From: Castanea sativa
Taxonomy: Eukaryota; Streptophyta; Magnoliopsida; Fagales; Fagaceae
Assembly (NCBI RefSeq): GCF_040712315.1
Contig: NC_134013.1
Location: 64,325,501-64,389,500, forward strand
Length of the DNA: 64,000 bases
Direction of reading: 5' to 3'
Position numbers and translations under genes: made by a program. The notes under the pieces were generated by a model, which made no database searches, was not told the origin of the DNA, and saw nothing but the letters and a program-made list of their open reading frames with translations. Below are positions 24,250 to 37,300 of this stretch, one piece after another (the first letter of the stretch is position 1; each line of letters opens with the position of its first letter).

Positions 24250-25760
24250 GTATGAAGATCAACTCAAGCTAGTCGGTGTTTAATGAAATGCCTTCAAGTT
24301 TAAAACTTTAATTTCCGCTCTCATATATATTGTTTGTAAGGTATTTGAAGAAATGCCTTCAAGTTTAAAACTTTTTACTATTCTGTTATCTATATATCGT
24401 CTTTTTTCAAAGGAGTTTGCTGTCTTTCATTTAGCTTATGCTTATCTTTTACTATTGATTTTTAAGGTTGCTTATAGTTAGTTTATGCCTAAAATTCACT
24501 TTCTTTCTTTGGATGAATAATCCTGAAGTGGGTGAGTTTTGAGCAAGAAAATTTTGTACTTTAAAAAATATTTGCTAAGGCCGAAACTTTATGGGTATAA
24601 CTATAAAGGCAAGGGAAAATGATGATTTTTCTCTTTGTACTAGGGATGACATTGATGGGTCTAAATAAACTATAAATAACTGAATTGGAAATGGGATGAG
24701 GAATTTCCCAATGTGAAATTAGTAGTTCTAATGGGTTAGGAAATCTGAAACTTTTTTGAGTTATCTATGCTTTCACAGAAATTTACTGGTTAATTGCATT
24801 TGGGTAATATTGGTTTGGAATTATGCAAGGTGAAAATTGAAGGTTATGGTTGTGGTGAGAAGTGGGTGGGAAATCTTTCAATGTCTTGGTGCTTGACTTT
24901 GGAGTTTGGACGCCATGGCAATGGGGAAGGGAGGAGCTGATATTTTGGATCGTTATGGGTTTAATTTTGAGGATATTGGAAGTGGGTGCAAGGAATTTAA
25001 GGCTGTCTAAGAGCTTGGATGAGGAGGCACATTGCCCTTATATATTTAATTATCAAATAATTTTATCTTTATTGCACATCTTTGTTTAATCTCACAATTC
25101 TTTCAGGTTTTGATTCCCATACTGTGGTCAGATATAATTCTGCTAACTTTAGGCCCCTTCTTTTGCAACATACCAGCGGAATGGTTTGAAAGAATTTTGT
25201 ATTCATAAAAAATTGTGCATTTAGTCTACCTTCATTGGTCATCTGGATTGGATCATTGATTAAATTAACTATACTATTCTTTCTAAATTTTCTCTAGTCT
25301 GATGACCATTGTTTGATTTTCTCTAGGCAAGGATTAATGAATTGGCCCAGCAACTACAACAGATTCAGCTAAGCAACTCCAACCAAATGCAGTACTCCCA
25401 TGCACCCTAATATCTTCTATTGATTCTTGCATACGTTAGTTTGGCCTAATGGGTGCATAATTAGTATGTTAGTGCTTTCAGCTGCTGTGAACAAGGTTAT
25501 GTCGTTTATCTGTACGTACTACAAATGGCGTTTCCCCTCTTATATTCAAATGGATTAGTGGTGTTTAAATATCTCTCTGTTTCAGATATTCCGTTTTGGA
25601 TATTCTTTGGCTGGATACTTGGCAGCATTGCTTCTATCAAGCTATAGACAATCAATTTTATAGCTTATTTCACAATATATGAGGCCATTGATATCACTTT
25701 TGCTATACATCAATATCACAGCATATCATCTCAAGTCTCAACAATTGTGAATTTTTTTGT

Positions 25761-25791
<31 letters not shown>

Positions 25792-26110
25792 GTTTTTGTG
25801 CAAAATTGTGGTTTAAAAAAAAAAAAAATTTTGAGGGTCAAGTGACCCCTTAAATAACCTAATTGATCAAGGGTTGTAAATGTAAATCTTTTAAACCTTG
25901 GTAAAAGGTTATTTAAGGGTCTCTTGTCCCTCAAACTAAGATAGAACACTTGTTTTAAGTGCCACGAAGGCCTTCAAAATTTTCTTTTTGATGGTATAAG
26001 TTTCAAAGGTTATGATGGGTCAATTGGATTCTCAAAATAGTTTTTCTCAAGGTTTATTAATACATTTTTTAAGGGTTTTGACCCTTGAAAAAGTCAGATT
26101 TGTTGTAGTG

Positions 26111-26370
26111 TTTTTGACTGGTACTATGTAGAATAATCACTTTTACATTAAGGATCTCCCAATTTCACTAAAAAAAACCCTCCTAATCACAGTACATGCT
26201 GCGGCTATTCTACCCTTACATGAAAGTAATGAAACTACTAATAAAATAAGAATTAATTTTTCTATTCCTTTAGTAAAAAAAAAATCACCGGCCTTAAATT
26301 TGGCAAACCCTAGGATGACTTCTTTATACATATACAAAAAAATGACTACAAGTTTGGTGTTCAACACAAA
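26111..26370. other. Remnant of LHT copy C intron 1 and duplication edge
   Basis: This stretch aligns with 56447-56905, inside intron 1 of copy D. Homology stops at about 26370, while copy D continues another 2.1 kb to its first exon. The edge of the duplicated block is therefore within an intron. Confidence 0.6.
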
Positions 26371-27830
26371 ATAGAGTTATGGCTATTTCTATATCGGTTT
26401 GGGTATCTTGGATTGTTGTTGTTATGGCTATTTATGTTAGTATTTTGTGGATTTTCAATCTTTGGGTTGAGTTTTTTAGAGAAAGAATGAGAAAATTTGG
26501 AAATTATTAGTTTTTGTTTTTGTTTTTCAAGCAATGTATCAATGTATGTTTATGACTAGATTCTAGAAATATTCAATAATCTAGTTTTGTATCTTTGATG
26601 TGGTATTTTGGATGAAATGAAAATGTTCACAAGTTTTATCTTTTGGATTGAATTCTTTGACTTTTGAGGAGTTAAGAAGAACCAATAATTACTTTAATTG
26701 TGAGTTCTACTTAACTCAACTAGTAAAGTTTTTTGTGGTTGAATAAAAGACCTAGGTTCAACCCTTCGCTTACACAAAAAACTTATTGATTTCTTGGTCT
26801 AATGATAAATAGTACAATTATTAGAATTAGACGCCATAAGTTGAAACTTTATTAAAAAAAAAGAAATCGTTTCAATTGGTTTAAGTAGTTTGGAAAGTGT
26901 CAATTTGGAGTGTATGCATAATGTATAAAATATAGTATTAACTTAGCTATTTCCTTTGTCAGCTTGCCTAAATTGTAGGAGATAATCCTACCAACAATAA
27001 TTTCTGGACTTATAATTAACATATAAAGGTATTAACTTTCTTGAGACATCAAAATCTAAGTATTGTTAAACCCAAATCTGAAATAGAATTAAGGTTTTTG
27101 TATCCTCCACAGGGGATCTGGAAATAACAAATAAGAGATGGTAAATAGTGACACTGCTGTCTTCAAATACATATATTTCCCTTTAACAATGTTCACAACC
27201 AATCATCAGTCCCCTCTATACTAGTCCAAAAATTCACCCCCACAAATCTCATCCTATTTGTAACAGCAAAATATGCAAAAACCAATGAATTAAACAACAT
27301 CAAATACAATAAGGATTCCAATCCAAATTAACCTAGAACACGTGAGGAAAGCCTACACACGCGTACACACATTTTTACTAACTTGGTAGAACTTAGATAT
27401 AGTACCCAAGGAACTGTATCTAACTCTTTTGGATCCCATCACCATTGTAATCAGGATACCACTTGAATAACTTCCAAACAAATAAGCTAATAGAATTGTG
27501 AATCTTTTTTGTTTTGGTAAGATACTTGCATATACTTAAAAGAAGTTAAATTTTAATTATAGACCAAGGGCTAGCAGAACTAGGATCCTCTTTATTTCAA
27601 TTGAAATGGAGGTAGTCCAAATCTTTGGCGAACATAGGGGCATATTACTTAATCCCCACCCAATCCCTTTATCAGGCAAGCTACTGCCTTGGTGCTGGTG
27701 ATTACAGAAACATTGTCTGCTCTCTCACTTGTTAAGGGCAAGGGAAGTATTCTGCTATATTTATACTAATATTACAAATAATGCGTAGATCTGCATCGTT
27801 GATGCTAAGAACAGAATGGTTATTACAGGA
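26371..27830. other. Spacer between the two units, no gene recognised
   Basis: This is AT-rich sequence between the end of unit 1 and the 3' flank of copy B. It includes a SINE-like stretch (26696-26872) and short CTTAGATATAGTACC-type motifs near 27393 resembling MITE ends. I see no credible coding frame. Confidence 0.5.
26696..26872 (+). mobile_element. Possible tRNA-derived SINE
   Basis: A B-box-like GGTTCAACCC lies near 26756, with an A-box-like stretch about 50 bp upstream, and the sequence ends in an A run (26854-26864). No target duplication was found, so the call is tentative. Confidence 0.35.
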
Positions 27831-28388
27831 TGCATATGAATGTAATATGACAAACTTTATTTGATTTAATGGTGGCAGACTTCTCTTGGTGTATGACATA
27901 ATTTATTTGATTTAGCAGAAGCAGACTTCTCTTGGTGTGTTGAGTTTGGTTTAAGAGTTGAACGTGTAGGTCTTGGAGTCAAGTTTGATGGCTCTTAGCC
28001 CTCCAATTGGTGCTAGAATCATCAGCAGGAGGCCCAGCATAATGCAGATCTAAAATTAAGCACGCTGAATAAGTATTTGTTCTGAGCTTTAAAGCAAATT
28101 ATTACATGATGCATATGAATGTAATATGACAAACTTTATTTGATTTAATGGTGGCAGACTTCTCTTGGTGTATGACATAATTTATTTGATTTAACAGCAG
28201 CAGACTTCTCTTGGTGTGTTGAGTTTGGTTTAAGAGTAGAACTTGTAGGTCTTGGCGTCAAGTATGATGGCTCTAAGCCCTCCAATTGGTGCTAGAATCA
28301 TCAGCAGGAGGCCCAGTATAATGCATATCTAAAATTAAGCACGCTGAATAAGTACTTGTTCCGAACTTTAAAGCGAATCAAAATACAA
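27831..28388. repeat. 279-bp tandem duplication of the copy B terminal exon and 3' flank
   Basis: Two adjacent copies are offset by exactly 279 bp (for example TGCATATGAA at 27831 and 28110; the TTA of the stop at 27951 and 28230). Each copy contains a terminal exon with its acceptor and part of the intron behind it. Copies A and D show one terminal exon in the visible sequence. Confidence 0.85.
27951..28049 (-). CDS. Extra terminal exon (exon 8') of LHT copy B
   Basis: This is a second intact version of the last exon with an AG acceptor (TTTTAG) and an open frame to TAA. It begins [20 protein letters not shown] and ends in KTYTFNS instead of KTYKFYS. It lies 181 bp beyond the first terminal exon. 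It could be an alternative last exon if exon 7 splices to it, or an unused duplicate. Changes in the normally conserved tail favour relaxed selection. Confidence 0.55.
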   Translation of the reverse strand: MCIMLGLLLMILAPIGGLRAIKLDSKTYTFNS

Positions 28389-31300
28389 CAAAGACAAGGA
28401 GGAACTATCTGAATTGAACATACCCAGTTGGTACACCAAGATAAGCTAAACATCTTTGGCTTGTAGACGGCAAGCCACATGATACAAGGGATCTGAAGAA
28501 TGATACAGGAAAGAGTAAGCATTGTTATGAATCCTTCGTTGTAAGGCATTCCATTGAATAAGAGTCTCATATTCATAATTTTTCATTTTTGTTTTTAGAG
28601 GGATGAATGAGGCTTACAAAGTATGTTGTAGGTGCAAATGCAAATCCTCCAAAGAATCCCAGAAGACCACCAAAAAAAGGGAAGGTAATGGCCACAAACA
28701 TTGTTAATGCTGAATGACAGAAAACCTTATGAGAATAAAACCTAATCTGAGGATGTTATTTCATGTTTAGGAACACAATATCTGATGAGGAGGGGATTTT
28801 ACTTACCAACATATACAGTTCTTGCAGTAAACCGAAGTATTCTTGTGGGTCTAAAATGCATTTTCTTTACCAATACAGATTCTATCATGTCAAATACCGG
28901 CATTGCATATATCTACATTAACACAATAAAAGCAAAATCTTGATGAGCAGCCAATTTAGTGGCTAGTCAATAGAAAAGAGCTAGTAGAAAGCATACCTGA
29001 TAGCTGCCAATAACATGGATGACGACAAACGCGTTAGCTGCTATGATAAGCCCTTCAGGTTTCTGTAATGAGCTGAGGATGTTACTGTCAACATTGTTGC
29101 CAAACACGTAATATCCAATGAGAGCAACTGGGAAGTAGCACAAGGCCACAATAATATAGCCAACAACCGCTCCCTTCCACATAGGCCCCTTAGATGGTTT
29201 CTCAGGTGTAGAAGGAATTGTTGCTTGGATCTCTAAAACAACATTGTGTCCTGCATATGCAAAACCTATGGTGCCCAAGGCATTGAAGAAGTCTAAGACT
29301 TTTCCTGATGTGGTTGAGTCTTTGTAGCTATAATTGACACCCTGCTGAACACCCTTGTGGACAGAAGCTGTCCAGGCAATAGTAGAGTAACTGCATGACA
29401 ACCACAATATCAAACATGGTTGTTTTTTAACAATACATGTAAGTTTGAAATGTAACGGCCCTCCAGTAGAACTTCTCTTCTGCCAAAATGCATGTTTGTT
29501 TTCTTTGTTATTGTTATTGTTTTGTTTACTTTTACATCTTAGCATTTTGATATCTCTTTATAACTCATTAATACTTTTTCATTGCTAATTTAGCAGTCAT
29601 TACTCATTAGAGTGCCAATTAACATTTAACTCATTACACTTTCTTAGTTCTTTTTAATGACTGTTCAAAATTTTCTTCCTCTGACCAACTTATGTACTCT
29701 CTGATTTCTCCAGAGGCTAGTGTAAGTGCACAATTGCACCTGGACCCAAGAACAGTTATGGGCTCAGGCCCAATGAGCCTTAAACAATAAAAATTTGTAG
29801 AGAGTGGGCTTGAAACCCAGGTTAGAAGTGAGTGAAGATTAAATGACAAACTAAAGATTGCCAGTATTTGGAAACAGCAAGAAGTAATATAAATAGGTCT
29901 CCTCGGACGTAGGCGAGAGCATTCTTTATATTATCTCTCTCTCTTTGTCCTTTTTCTTTTTAGGTTACAAAAAGTCCGTCCCTCATTTCATTGCATTTCT
30001 GGATCTCCCCTTAAATACTCTTCTTTTAATACTTTATACGCGTGTTGCCCCAACTCCTCCCTTAGCCTAGATATTTCTTTTCTTAGTGCGCTTTGAACGA
30101 TCAGAAGTTTCCCTTCCACGTTCAAGTGTCACCTCCCCATTAATGCGGCCGGGGTAGTGGGTGCGGTCTTTAATGTGGAGGTAGCGGCCTTTACTTTTGA
30201 CACTTTCCCAACATCGGGCTTCTAGGACATTCAAGGGTTCACCCCACTTTAACCACGCGAGTCTTGAGTGTCATTCACTAACACAATGTACCATGAAGTC
30301 CGGGTTCTCGAGGTGTTAGTCCGAGGAGAAAAACATCCTCGGCTAGATCCTTGGATCCTCGGCGCGTGGGCCGACCTAAAGTACCAACAAGCCCTAAACC
30401 CAAGAGCGGTCGGCCTTCCTTAGTAAGGCCCGACGGCCCATATCCCTATTAAGATCTTTTTACCCCCCACAATAGCCCCTCAAAACTCTAATTTTCGACA
30501 TCCGAGGAGAAAAATAGGGTTTTGATACGACGAGGAGCCTGCTCCACACACTTTATAAGTGATGGCACGTGTGGAAATCATTTCGCGTCCCGGAAGATGA
30601 CACTTGGCGGTTTTATTTTCAAAAACGCGCGCATTTATTGTAAGTTACTCTTTGTCCCCCACGTTCAACGGTGAGATGGGCATCCAACGGTTCTCATTAC
30701 TCCACAAAATTTTAGGCGGGACGGACATAATTTCGAGGCCGCCTTTTCGCACGTCTGACGCTTCGGGAACTTGCGCTTTCATTTAAGTCATCGGGGATCA
30801 ATCCCATCAAAACAACAACGATCATTCTTCACGAGTAATAGTAAAAACCGTGGAAACCGTAGCTTCAACTTTGTAAGTTCTTGCTCTCTCTAGTCTTTGA
30901 CCTTTTCTCCTCGGATACGGTCCTCGGCTATCACTACAATCACTCTCCCTTTTAGAGTTTAGTCATCGTCTTTTGTAATGGGAAAATTCAAGTGTCTAGT
31001 GGATACGCCGCGGGATGGAGGGCTTTAGAGCCAAATACCATATTCCCGGCGACGTAGGGTTAGAATCTTGCCGACGGAAACCTTGGTGGCCGATTCTAGG
31101 AAAGAAGGAGAGGTTATCATTCCTATGATAGCCTTCATAGAGGGTGGGATGACCCACCAATGAAACCGTAATGAGGGAGTATCTTCGCAACCACGGTTGT
31201 GCCCCGACCAATGCCTTCCAAACGTCTTTAGAGTTCTAGGTAGTGTAGATGCTCTAAACGAGCAGATGGGTTTAAACCTCACATGGCACGATGTCGTGTT

Positions 31301-34300
31301 CCTATATGAGTCCCACAAACTCTCTAAGGTAGGTTATTACATGAAATCTCGGTCCAGTACCGTTAGGCTAATCTCGGTCCAGTACCGTTAGGCTAATCTC
31401 GGTCCAGTACCGTTAGGCTAATCTCCTGTCTGCCCAAATCAAACAAAGGCATGAAGGACGACTACTTGATCGTGTCTGGGAACTGGCACGATGGCTTCCA
31501 CTGCCCAGTTCAGTGGGGCGATCCGAGTGCGACGCCATAGGATTAATCTCCCCACAGCACGACTTCTCTTAACACATACACATAGAAATGCGTATTCACA
31601 CTTACTTAAATTTGTTAAACTTCTATATAAATCGACCAAGTTTGTTTGTTTGATGTCTTTTGCGAGATAAGCAACACGTGCGTCCTCGTCTAAGTCACCA
31701 ACGTCGCGGATCTAAACCGGTACTTCGCTCCGAGGTGTTCGTTAGTGAAACCCTGAAACTCCGAGCTACTCATCTTATTCTCCCAGGTACTCCCCCTTTC
31801 CAAAGACTTCCGGGAGATGAGAGGACGTCATTATTGCGGGCGGCCAGAAGACGAAGAGGATAAACGTAGCGCGGTCCCATTTTTGGACGGACCGTGACCT
31901 CCCGAACGCTCCTAACACCATTACGTACAACCGGGCGTGCGCCGGTCCCCCCTTGCCGTGCACTCACTGAGCAAGCGTCATTCCGGAGAAGAGCGGGTGT
32001 CTTCTTCACACACACTTGACGACGAGATAGATCAATTCCATCTCGAAGACACCGAAAGACCTCACGGGAACCGGTTTGTGGTACTTCCAGACGAGGAAGA
32101 AGAAGCCACCGAGACCTGCGGAATTGCGGGAGTTTGTAGTTGCCCTTCCCGAGGACGACAAAGAAGAAGACATGGGACGAATGGAGGGTCTCCTTACCAA
32201 CGGGGTACAAGTTGCGGCGAAAAAGAAACGGGGACGTCCCGAGTTCCCCGGCTTACCTCCTCCTCCTCCTCGAGCCAAAGCGCCGTGGGGATCCCGAAGA
32301 AGAGGAAGGGGGATGATGAGGGGACAACTACTAAAGACCCCAAGAAACCACGCCAACAACTCCCACCGGCCCCGGCGAGGACAAAGGCAGGCGAGCCCGA
32401 ACCGGGAAATCGGGGATGAGGCTGAGTGCGCCGAGCACCCACTGGTCCCAGGAGCTGAGGCTGGACGGCGCTCCCATATCTGCCGATCCGGTATAAGGGC
32501 GGTTCAACAAGGCCATGCCCACCACTTGGCCGAGGCCACAGAACGCCTGTACGCCGCCCAAGGACATGGAGACCTTGGAAAAGATGGGCCGGCCACAACT
32601 ATTCCTTTCCCTAAAAAGAGACTTAGCGGCGGTAAGTGTTTCTCCTTTTAACAATATTTATAAGTAAGCTTGCTGCGGCTATTCCTAACTCCATTATACT
32701 TTGTTACGGGCTATTCAGGAGGTCTTTGTAGCTGAAAAGTTTATTGAAGACGCTCGGAAAGTAGCCGGGCGGAAATGAGCTCGAAATAAATAAGGCCGGC
32801 GAGAAAACCTTAGGTACGGCCCTTGCCGAGAACGAGAAGTGACCTCGGAGGTAGCAGAATTTGAGAGAGAAGAATGGGGTCGAGTCAAACTTGAAGACCA
32901 TGAAGACCCGAATAGAAGGACGGCGCAAGCTCCTTCATGAAAGAGATGAAGAGCTCTCCCGAGCTCGAAGGGAGTGCTCGGATCTTAAGAAGCAAGCGGC
33001 GGCGATGAAGGAAGAAGCCGGCTCCTTCCAACTCTCTCTTCGAGGCGCAAGCGAGCAAGTTTCGATGAAGGGGTAGCCACCACCGCAGCGAGCGACGGAG
33101 GAGTTCGCGGCTTTATGCCGCGAATACGTCAAAAGTATGGGGGAAGCTTTAAACGTAGCGGAGTTCCTCGATCTTCGGATTTGAGGAAGTCGAGAACGTT
33201 TGGCTTCCCCTAGAAATACGAGGAGATTGAAGAGGCTCCTGCGGCTACTCCTACCACGAGACACAACTCTTCCCCCTTACCTCCGATTGTCCCAGCGCAA
33301 ATTCACGATCCTACGAGAACCTTAACGGTTCCAATAAAGAGAAGGAAGGAGGAGTGGATGCGAGAGAAGGACTTGAAGCCGGACAGCGGAACCCATCGTC
33401 CTTTCAACAACGACAGTGGATAAAGGAAAGCAGATTATGACTCCTTTTGAGCTGGAGTTGAGAAAGACCGAGGGCACTAGTACCTCTCAGCAAGATCCTC
33501 CTCCAACAGCATAGGACTTTAGCTTAGGGCTTCTCTTTTTCCATTTTTTTTTTTTTTTGAATTATATGTAATACATACTCAATTGATTAATGAAGAGCGC
33601 TTTCGTTTACTTTTCACTTGGATTGTCTCTGTTTTTACTTTACTCTTTTTTTGTACTTATTACAAAAGTTTCCCATTAAGTCATATCAAAAGTTTCTCAG
33701 AGTATAAAAATCTAACTCGAAGGCTTGCACAATCATAACTTCCACATAATCACGCGTATATCACTAAAGATTTAATACAAGATGACATAGTTAATACGTT
33801 TGAACAATGCCTTGATTAAAAAGGAAAGAGGACTTCATATAACGATTAAGCCCTTATAATGCATAACACTGTTTCTAGTAGGATGTAATATCAGGGACCA
33901 TTCCTTACACAAATTTGCTCAATACTTAAAGATATAAGACGTAAGATCCGAGTTAATAAACGATGAGTATTAACATCCAGACACAATCAGAAGTTAAGTT
34001 TAATCAAAGTCATAGTCCGAAGATAAATCTTAAGCAATCTTTCGTTTAATTCTTCAAAATTGTAACTGTAAATGACAAGACATCAATTTCCACAAGGTTT
34101 GTGGTCCGAGAATATGCACTTAACCAAGTTTCTGTTTGATTCTTAAAAATTATAACTTAAAATGTTAATTTTCCCAAAGTAGGAGGTCCGAAGACACGGC
34201 ATAAATAAGGTTCTGTTTAACAAATGACAAGACATCAATTTCCACAAGGTTTGTGGTCCGAGGACGCACTTAACCAAGTTTTGTTTGATTCTTAAAAATT

Positions 34301-37300
34301 GTAACTTCAAATGTTAATTTTCCCAAAGTAGGAGGTCCGAAGACCCGGCATAACTAAGGTTACATGTTTAACAAATGACGGACATCAATTTCCACAAGGT
34401 TTGTGGTCCGAGGACCGCACTTAACAGCAAGTTTTGTTTGATTCTTAAAAATTGTAACTTCAAATGTTAATTTTCCCAAAGTAGGAGGTCCGAAGACCCG
34501 GCATAACTAAGGTTACGTTTAACAAATGACAAGACAGCAATTTCCACAAGGTTTGTGGTCCGAGGACACTTAACCAAGTTTCGTTTGATTCTTTAAAAAT
34601 TGTAACTTCAAATGCGAGAGTTAGCCATAACTTTGAAACATTACTTGACAAAAGCTTATTTGATTAGTAATAATACCTTCTAAGATTATTTACATTCCAT
34701 GGACGTGGTACAACTTGTTCATCCGGGTCAACTAGCCTATACGACCCTATGCTGCTATTGAAACAATGCGATAGGGGCCTTCCCGATTAGGTCTAGCTTA
34801 CCCCATGCTGGGTTCTTAGAAGTGCCTACAACTTTCCTTAATACAAGATCACCGCGCAAGTGGCCTTAGCTTCACGTGGGCATCATGTCCTTGTTTTAGC
34901 TTACCTGGCGATAATAAGCCATTTGGACCATAGCCGCCTCACGCCGTTCTTCAAGTAAATCAAGATCTCTCCCTAGAAGTCCCTCGTTATTCTGCAGGCT
35001 AAACGAACTTGTCTTGAGTAGGAAAACCGATTCCAAAGGTATCACCGCCTCGGCTCCATAAGTCATGGAGAATGGTGTTTCTCCGGTGGATCGCGCGGTG
35101 TGGTCCGATACGTCCACAGGACATGAGGGAGCTCTTCTACCCATCTGCCTTTCGCATCATCCAACCTCTTGAGCCCGTTGACTATGACCTTGTTAACGGC
35201 CTCGGCACACCTCCATTTCCTCGAGGATAAGGGGTAGAGTATCTATTTGTGATGCCCGTATGTCACCACGATCTTGCCTAAAGGCGTTCTTTGTCAAATT
35301 GAACGCCATTGTCGAGATAAGAGTATGTGGTATACCAAATCTAGTAACAATATTCTTCCAAATAAACTTCTTGGAATCAACATCTCGGATATTGGCTAAG
35401 GGCTCGGCTTCGACCCATTTAGTGAAGTAGTACGTCCCTACGAGCGACCATCTTTTGTTTCCGAGCGGCTCTCGGGAATGGCCCTACAATGTCCAAGCCC
35501 CATTGCGCGAAAGGCCAAGTTTGGAGAGGGGTTAAGAACCCCTCGAGGTTGGTGGATATTAGGGGCGAATCTCGACATTGATCACATTTTGGCATAGTCA
35601 CGAGCCTCCCTCTGCATATTAGGCCACCAATAACCACGAGTCGGGGCTGCATGGGCTAAGGACCTTCCCCCGAGTGTGACTCCCACAAATTCCTTCATGC
35701 AATTCCTCCGGCAATGATTCCTGTCGATTCGGGGTGTACACACGGCAAAATACGGTCTGAAAAGGATCGTTTGTATAACTTCGGTCCTCGGACCACCGGA
35801 AACGCGGCGCCTTTCGACGTACCCTTTCTGCTTCAACTTTGTCTTCGGGAAGGATGTCATTTTTGAGAAAAGATATGATCGAATCCATCCAACTAGGACC
35901 GAGCCTTATTAGATGGATGCGAGGTGCGTTAGCGACTATAAGAGAAGGTTCTACCAAATCCTCAACGAGAATAACCCTTGGTAGACCTTGAGCCGAGGAT
36001 GTTGCCAACGTAGCCAAAGAATGCATGAGTATTTCCACTCCTAGAGACATGAGCTAAGGCAAAGGAGTCGAATTCGCCTGCCGACGCTTGACCCTGGGCC
36101 AAATATTCCGCATTACGGAATCTCTGGCTTCCATGGTACCCACGACTTGGCCGACTACTAAGCGAGAGTCCGAGAACAAATGGATTTCCTTGCCACCCAT
36201 CTTACGTACCATTTGCATGCCTACCAAGACCGCTTCATACTCGGCCTCATTATTAGTAGCCGAGAAGGCCAATCTCAAAGATTTTTCAAAGACAATTCCT
36301 TCAAGGGGACATTAGAACAAGTCCAACGCCGAACCTTTATGATTAGCAGCCCCATCCACATAAACTTTCCAAGCCGAGGAGATACGGTGTGATCACGCCA
36401 TGATTTTTCACCCATGTGTGCTTCCTTTGAAGTTTCTTCTAACAATGGTTCGGCAAACTACGCCACCAAATCGGCGAGGACACGACCTTTCACCGAGGTG
36501 CGAGGCTTGTATTTAACATCAAAGGCTCCCAAGATGGTTCCCCATTTGCCACCCGCGAATAATCGGCACTACGCAACACGACCTTGAAGGCAACGGGTCA
36601 AAACAACCACAGTATGAGGGAAATAGTGAGGGAGTTTACGCGTGGCGTGGACTACCGCCGGAAAGCGCTTTTTCCAAGGACGGATAGCGCACCTCGGCCT
36701 CATTCAAGGACTTACTAACATAGTAGACCGGCCTCCGCACTCCACTTTCATTCCTTATAAGAACTAGACTCACCGCATGAATAGCCACGGCCGGATAAGC
36801 AAATAAAACCTCGTCCACCTCGGGCGAGATAAAATGGGTGGCCGAGAAAGATATTGCTTAAGCATTGGAAAGGCGACTCACAATCCTCGGTCCATTGAAA
36901 CCCTTTCCACTTGTTCAACAAGCGAAAGAAAGGACACCGGTCGGCTGATCGAGAAATAAATGCGTTCAACGCAATCATTAGGTCAATTTCGAATCTCCTT
37001 TAGGTTCCGAGGCGGCTGCAAATTCGAATAGCCTTGACTGCCTTGGGTTCACCTCTGTGCCCACGAGTGATCATATATCCTAGGAACTTTCCGAGATCAC
37101 GCCAAAAGAACAACTTGGAGGCGTTAAGGCGCAACTTATACTTCCTCGGCATCCGGAAGGTGTCGGCCAAATCGTCATGTGCGAAGGTACCGTCTTACTC
37201 TTCACCACCATATCATCCACGTATACTTCTATATTTTTCCCCCGGTTCTTTGCTCGAACATTCGGGTCATCATTCTTTGGTAAGTAGCCCCGCATTTTTA

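Larger units (their letters stand above)
20735..26110. mobile_element. CACTA-like insertion region with captured gene fragments
   Basis: This stretch is absent from copy D, where the flanking sequences are near 56170 and 56447. It ends with GTTGTAGTG (to 26110), the reverse complement of a CACTACAAC terminus. A second such end, CTTGTAGTG, lies at 23569-23577 next to short subterminal motifs containing TCGAC/GTCGA, so at least two partial CACTA elements may be nested. No matching 5' CACTA end was found. Inside lie spliced-looking exon fragments of unrelated genes, listed separately. No intact transposase was recognised. Confidence 0.5.

Noticed and set aside
31770..32651. Several long overlapping open frames on both strands
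   Set aside because: They lie in the GC-rich accessory-ORF region of the retrotransposon, where stop codons are rare. They are not host genes; the region is described as one broken accessory ORF.
34071..34612. Regularly spaced repeats resembling a CRISPR array
   Set aside because: The units are about 150 bp, adjacent and without unique spacers, in a plant retrotransposon.
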